The notes under the pieces were generated by a model. That model ran no database searches. It was not told where the DNA came from and saw nothing but the letters and a program-made list of their open reading frames with translations. The translations under genes and the position numbers were made by a program. Positions 59,011 through 64,000 of a stretch of 64,000 bases of DNA are shown here, in pieces. Source of the stretch: Brachycybe producta (Eukaryota; Arthropoda; Diplopoda; Playtdesmida; Andrognathidae); assembly GCA_036925085.1 (NCBI GenBank), contig JAUPFP010000140.1, positions 62,001-126,000 on the forward strand. Direction: 5' to 3'. The first letter of the stretch is position 1. Each line of letters starts with the position of its first letter.

Positions 59011-60774
59011 TCATATATAGCGAGAGCCTCTACTGAGAGCTCCTTAATGATAAGGGCGAGTATGTGGCCCACGGGTTGGCCAGGCCTCATCATCTAGACA
59101 TACACATTTATAGGACAAACATACAAAAATTCCTAATGGGTTTTGGCTATTCCATTGTTGTATAGTCTATTGGCAATAATACACACATATACATAAGATA
59201 GAGAGACACATTCATCCAAGAAAATGCATTTATGCAGATGAGCATTCCCCCACCCCCACCCAAAAAATAGACATTTATATAAAAGCAAAATATAAGAATA
59301 ACAATGTGGATAAAGAAAATATCTATCTGTTTGTTGTCTTTCACGTTTATTTCCTGTTTTGGCCTTTCTCCCCACCCCCACCCCATTCTCCCTCACTCAC
59401 AATGACTGAAAAAAAAGTGACTTTCAAAAGAGAGATAGGGAATATACTGCACATATAGGTCTATATATACAAACACACCATTGTAATTGATTGGATATAT
59501 AAAAGTTTGAATGTGATGCCCATTTTATATTTCAGAAGAAAAGAACTTTCTAGCATTTTAAGTCCTCCTATTCCACTCTTCATCCATATCTTTGATGGGT
59601 CATAATGCATATAAGTATGCATAAGATATATATATATATATATATCTCATGCAAATACTTTATATATTTATATAAAATGTATATCTTATTTGCCAAGAAA
59701 ATCTTTCTGTCCTGTTTTATTTTTGCCCCAAAGGATTTAAGATATCACTTTGTATCAAAAGTATTTGATTTAGTCAAAAGACAGAAATGTTGTCTTCTTC
59801 ATCATCTTGTCCCATTGGTCCACCCAAATATGCAAAAAAAAAAACGGGGTTTATCATTACAAAATGGGAACATTTTTCTATATGCGAAGAATGCAAAATA
59901 GTAAAAATAAAAATATAGAAAAATCGGAAAGAGGCCCAAATAGAAAAACAAAATACACAAGAAAGGACACCATCACCGCCACCAAATCATAATGTGTGTG
60001 TGTGGTGTTGATTTCATTAAGAAGAAGAAGAAGAAAAAAAAACCCTGCAACAACCACCTTAATATTGGGAACAACCAAAACCTTAATCCCTTTATTGAAG
60101 CTATTTTTTCACCTTTTATTAGTTAGAAACAAGAAAAAGACAAACTTAAGTAAGAAAACAGAAGAGAAGAAGACCAAAACCAAAAAAAAAAAAAAAGAAG
60201 CTAAGATTTTGTTTCTGGATTGACAAAGTGCAGTCCCATTACAAGCATGTGTCCAATTTCTTATTTCTTTCATATATATATATCCCTATCTATATATTAT
60301 ATAAAAGATATAAGGAGAGAAAGAGAAAAAAGCCAATCCATCCATCCATGGAGTATCTATATATAAATGTATATATATGTGTGGTTGGTCCATTAGTTCT
60401 TTATATATTGCTTCAGAAAGATAGAAATAAAAGTACAACAATAAGAAGAAGATGGGGGGTGGTTTGATCCCCCCCCAACATCCATATCAAACCAACCCCT
60501 AAGTAACATCATTGGTACTTCTCATCTATATATTAGTAAAAGCAAAAGGCAACAAACACAAACATGCCAACAGAATATGTTCAAAAACATATATATAATA
60601 AGGCCTACTACTCCAATATATACAGAGTGTGTCCCAATAAAATGTCTACCACACTTTGGTTGTTAAGAGCCGCCATTGTTTATTTTTTATAAAATTTTAT
60701 TTGATAATTTTTTTTTAGAATAATTAAGAGTAAATGTTACAATAATGATTAGATAGATCTATACAAAAGCATTA

Positions 60775-60958
60775 CAGTTAAGTCCTCAAAATATGTGGTT
60801 AATTCGTTCCCGAAGATTCCGAATAAATCGAACCTCATTTTTATTATTGCATTTACAGAACCAATTGATAGGTGGCGTTGCTATTGTAAATGGAAGCCAA
60901 CATGTTGTAGCTACGAAATTCTACGAAACTCGAATCCGTCTAAGTCGAGGACTAACTG
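60775..60958 (+). mobile_element. Inner TA-type MITE, 184 bp
   Basis: Starts cagttaagtcctcaaaat, ends taagtcgaggactaactg, with TA on both sides. The interior ttgcatttacagaaccaatt then gataggtggcgttgctattg is the family signature. Confidence 0.75.
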
Positions 60959-61035
60959 TACAATGTACATGTTTGCATTATTTCCAGTTTTCAAAAATGT
61001 GGTCCACATTCTCGTCAAGGCATTGCTGGCATTGT

Positions 61036-61249
61036 ACAAGTTAGTTCTCAACTTGCATGGATAATTCATTCCTGAGGTTTTCGCTTAAATCGAAAAACCT
61101 TTTAAGTTGAATGCCATTAAGTACTAGATATTGCATTTACAGAGCCGACTGTTAGGTGGCGTTAGCTATTCTAAGAGGAAATACCGCAACATGTTTAACT
61201 ACGAATTCGCATTAACTGGAATCCGAATTAAGTGTTCAGGACTTAACTG
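61036..61249 (+). mobile_element. Inner TA-type MITE, 214 bp
   Basis: Starts caagttagttctcaacttgc, ends gttcaggacttaactg, TA on both sides. The interior gcatttacagagccgactgt then taggtggcgttagctatt matches the 60775 copy. Confidence 0.75.
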
Positions 61250-62073
61250 TACTGTTTTTATATCTAATCTTTATTGTAACATTTACTCTTTAATTATAAA
61301 ATTATATTGAATCCAATTTCAGAAAACTAAACATGTCAGTTATTAACAACCAAAAAGTGGTAGACATTTTTTTTCAGGTCACTCTGTATCATCATCACCC
61401 ATCATCAGTTACAAGGGGGAGGGGGGGGGGTGAAAATGTTGTTAAGGGGGGAAATATCTAACAAGCTAGCTGGCCACTATCGGATTTTCATCAATTGCAA
61501 TCAGCTGCTCCAATAGTTACACAAGAGGACTAGTAATAAAGGGACTTATCTATGACCAATATGTCCTGAAAATGGGAACAAAAAAAGAAAGAAGTCTTTT
61601 TTGGCCATTAATTTCTCTCATTCCCATAGACACACACACATATATATATAGGCTATATATAAAAAACATTGGACTTCCGATGATTCTGTTTGCAACTGAA
61701 TCCCACAACATAAGATACACCAAATAATATATATATCTTTTTTATATGTTGAGGGGGGTAATATAACTTTTTGGCGTTGACCAGAACAGAAAAAAAAGGT
61801 CATCCAAAATATATCCTTCAATGATCTAATATATATATATATATATGTGAAGACAAAAGACAAGATATAGACCTACTCTTTTTTTTAAGGTCCTTTTTTT
61901 CTTTTCTTGTTATATTTACGACCAAAAAGAGTCTTTAAAAGAAGTTTTTTTTTGCTTTGAAGACGAAAAAATTGTCCCATTCTTTGATATTATGGTGTGT
62001 TTGTTTTGCAGAATCAAAAATTGTTCTTCATTGTTGTTCACTTTTATTTCTGTTTCTCACAATTTCTTTTTTT

Positions 62074-62096
62074 GGGGGGGGGGGGGGGGGGGGGGG
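62074..62096. repeat. Pure G run, about 23 bases
   Basis: The longest G run of the window, preceded by a T run. The gene's transcribed strand carries C here. Confidence 0.9.
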
Positions 62097-63000
62097 CTGG
62101 GGGAGAGGTTTGCTTCCTATAAATAAAAAATTGCAACAAAGAAGATGAAAATCTTCACAAAATAAAAGTTTATATAAATAGATCGGATTTCTGTTGTTGA
62201 AAAAGGACCATTTTTTTTTTCAAACAAGACAAATATCATCCAAAAACATTCTTTGAATTTCATAGAAATTTTTTTCCTTTGAACAATTACAACAAAGTTG
62301 AAGATTTCATCTTAATTGTCGTTGTTGTTGTTCACAAAATGGACAAAGTTAGATTTTTTTTTGACACAACATTGAATCCAATCAGATTTCAAAGTGAATT
62401 TGAAACTGTCAACAAAAAACAAAGTTTTGTGGTTGAAAAAGGATAAAAAAACAACCTCAAATTTCAATGAGATTCTTTTAGTCCAATTTTATACTTTTAC
62501 CTTCTTTTTTTTTTTTTGGTGATTGTCAGTTTGGTCATTTTTTAATTTCGGCCAAAAAATAGTTAATAATTTTATAACTTAATCTATGACATAGACAAAA
62601 TTGAACATAATAGAAATAGACTTTTTGCTACAAGAAGACTTTAAAGAAAATTTTTTGAACATTTTTGTTAGAAACAACAATAAAGAAGGTGAATGTTCTA
62701 AAATACACTTATTTTCATATCGTTCAAAATAAACTTTTTATGGTAGTTTGATGATAAAAAATATAAAAAATGAACATCTGTAATCATAATTTTTAAAGAT
62801 ATATCCTCATCATAATGAAAAAAACCATACTCTGGCACAACTTTTGAATCGGAAATGGCACACCGGAAATGAAGAAATTGTTGTCTTACTGAGACAACTG
62901 GGAAAGCATTGCGCATTCAAGATATCCTTTGTCGCACTTCCGGTTCTTGTACAATTAATGTATTACAATGACAGAAAAGAGAGATTAGAAAATGGACAAA

Positions 63001-63232
63001 TACACTTTCTCCTCATCTTAAGAAGAAGCTTGTGACGTCAGAGAGAGATTGACAAAAATATTAAGAATTGTGTCTAATTAAAAAAAAGGTAAAATAAGAA
63101 AAGAATAAACGAACCCTTTTGTTTTAAAACTGTCAAAATTATCCCTTTTTTTTAAAAAAAACTAAAAGCCACAAATCAATCAATCAACCCCTCTGACGTC
63201 ACAAGCTTCTTCTTAAGATGAGGCAAAGTATA
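63001..63232. mobile_element. Palindromic element bearing two cAMP-response elements
   Basis: The first 33 bp of the core arm (cctcatcttaagaagaagct, then tgtgacgtcagag) is exactly inverted at the right end. Further out tacacttt and aaagtata also pair loosely. TGACGTCA is at 63033-63040 and 63194-63201. It is a sister of 13211-13429, with a better preserved arm. Confidence 0.8.
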
Positions 63233-64000
63233 AATGACTAAATTCAATTTTTTTGGTTTTTAGTCTTAAATGACAACAACCATTTTGAATGAAAATGTCA
63301 TAGAAAATAGAAAATTCACTGTAATAATTTTCAACATGTCACCTCAAATAAATTCCATTCCATTGAAAATTTAGCAGTTTTTCTTCAAAGTGAAAAAGTG
63401 AAAAAAGGTCTTTTATGGCAATTTTGCAATAGAACTAGAACTTCCCCCCTCCCCCTCTACCTTTTGAAAAACCCCTTAAAAAACCTCCCCTTACATTTCT
63501 CAATGGGATCCATCAGAGTGAAAGTGGGGTGCACACTACACTCACTCCATTATTGCTCTTTTATGTCTTAAGAGCGGTTCCCCATCACATTTATATTATA
63601 TAATATTACATATATATATATATATAATAAAGAATATTATTACACTTGATGAGAAGAAATATGTCGGTGGTGGCGGCGGCGGCATATCTTATGCCATGTG
63701 TTGTTGTAATAAGAGGGAGAAAATGTATTTGCAAAACCCATTCAATTTTAGAAGAGAGAAAAAAAAAGATGGAGGGAGAGAGAGAGGAAAGGGGAAGAAA
63801 GTTATAATATTAAAAAATACATAATTTCTTGAAAAGTGCCTGCCACCCATGTTGAGATGAACCCCCCCCCCCCCCCCTTTCCCTCTTTTCTTGAACACAA
63901 TTGACAAAAGAATTCCTCCTCCCCCCATTTCAAATAAAAATTAAGGTAGTTTAAGATCATGAAATCCAACCAAACTTGAATTTCTTATTAAGGACTCAAA

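Larger units (their letters stand above)
60622..61387. mobile_element. Mariner-like MITE, composite copy 2
   Basis: TA-flanked ends acagagtgtgtcccaataaa then atgtctacca, inverted at the right as tggtagacatttttttt and caggtcactctgt. The arms share actttggttgttaa and gagtaaatgttacaataatg with their mirror (attgtaacatttactctt). They enclose two inner MITEs where copy 1 encloses one. No transposase frame. Confidence 0.8.

Noticed and set aside
60793-61064. Two overlapping frames of 83 and 89 codons that look protein-like.
   Set aside because: They fall within the nested non-coding MITEs, and related copies do not preserve the frames.

Overview
The window is one AT-rich stretch of an animal nuclear genome with almost no coding sequence. 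Five short exons, all on the minus strand, can be recognised. Spliced in the order 49124-49261, 26725-26792, 25890-26022, 17812-17878, 17659-17707, they keep one open frame (455 nt, about 151 residues). The encoded segment matches, block by block, the N-terminal coiled coil shared by CUX1 (Cut-like homeobox, CCAAT-displacement protein) and its splice sibling CASP, a Golgi coiled-coil membrane protein. Every junction has GT-AG ends and matching phase. The 5' exons should lie beyond base 64000, and the exons for the CUT repeats and homeodomain, or for the CASP membrane anchor, before base 1. The organism is an invertebrate-like metazoan. The divergence from vertebrate CUX1 and the repeat spectrum would suit a lophotrochozoan such as a mollusc, but the sequence does not settle this.

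Layout: 1-17658 is part of the intron after the last visible exon; 17659-17878 holds two exons split by a 104-bp intron; 17879-25889 is an 8.0-kb intron; 25890-26792 holds two exons split by a 702-bp intron; 26793-49123 is a 22.3-kb intron; 49124-49261 is an exon; 49262-64000 is part of an upstream intron.

The introns are dominated by non-autonomous, mostly palindromic repeats. The most frequent, called F1 here, is a fold-back element of about 300-350 bp with about 30 whole or partial copies. Its arms carry AGAAACTAGAAGGGTAGCTC and a directional centre. Other families are: a TA-flanked mariner-like MITE (1987-2488 and 60622-61387) with a second TA-flanked MITE nested inside it; hAT-like elements (55444-56046, 42680-42931, and an F2 family at 18.7, 37.4 and 53.1 kb); a palindromic element carrying two perfect cAMP-response elements (13.2 and 63.0 kb); a very clean 176-bp fold-back at 44924-45099; a fold-back at 54410-54624; a TTGGCCCAA-rich family (54.2 and 58.6 kb); and a tRNA-headed SINE at 1318-1500. 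There are also an 18-bp minisatellite, tandem arrays at 8.5, 23.6-24.2 and 27.4-27.8 kb, long AT, CT and AG microsatellites and an unusual number of pure G or C runs.

I found no intact transposase, reverse transcriptase, retroviral or phage-like gene, no CRISPR array, and no second host gene. Nearly all long open frames are low-complexity or repeat-derived. The best candidate for something undescribed is the F1 family together with the nested MITE pair. The F1 inverted arms could give the CUX/CASP pre-mRNA extensive double-stranded structure.
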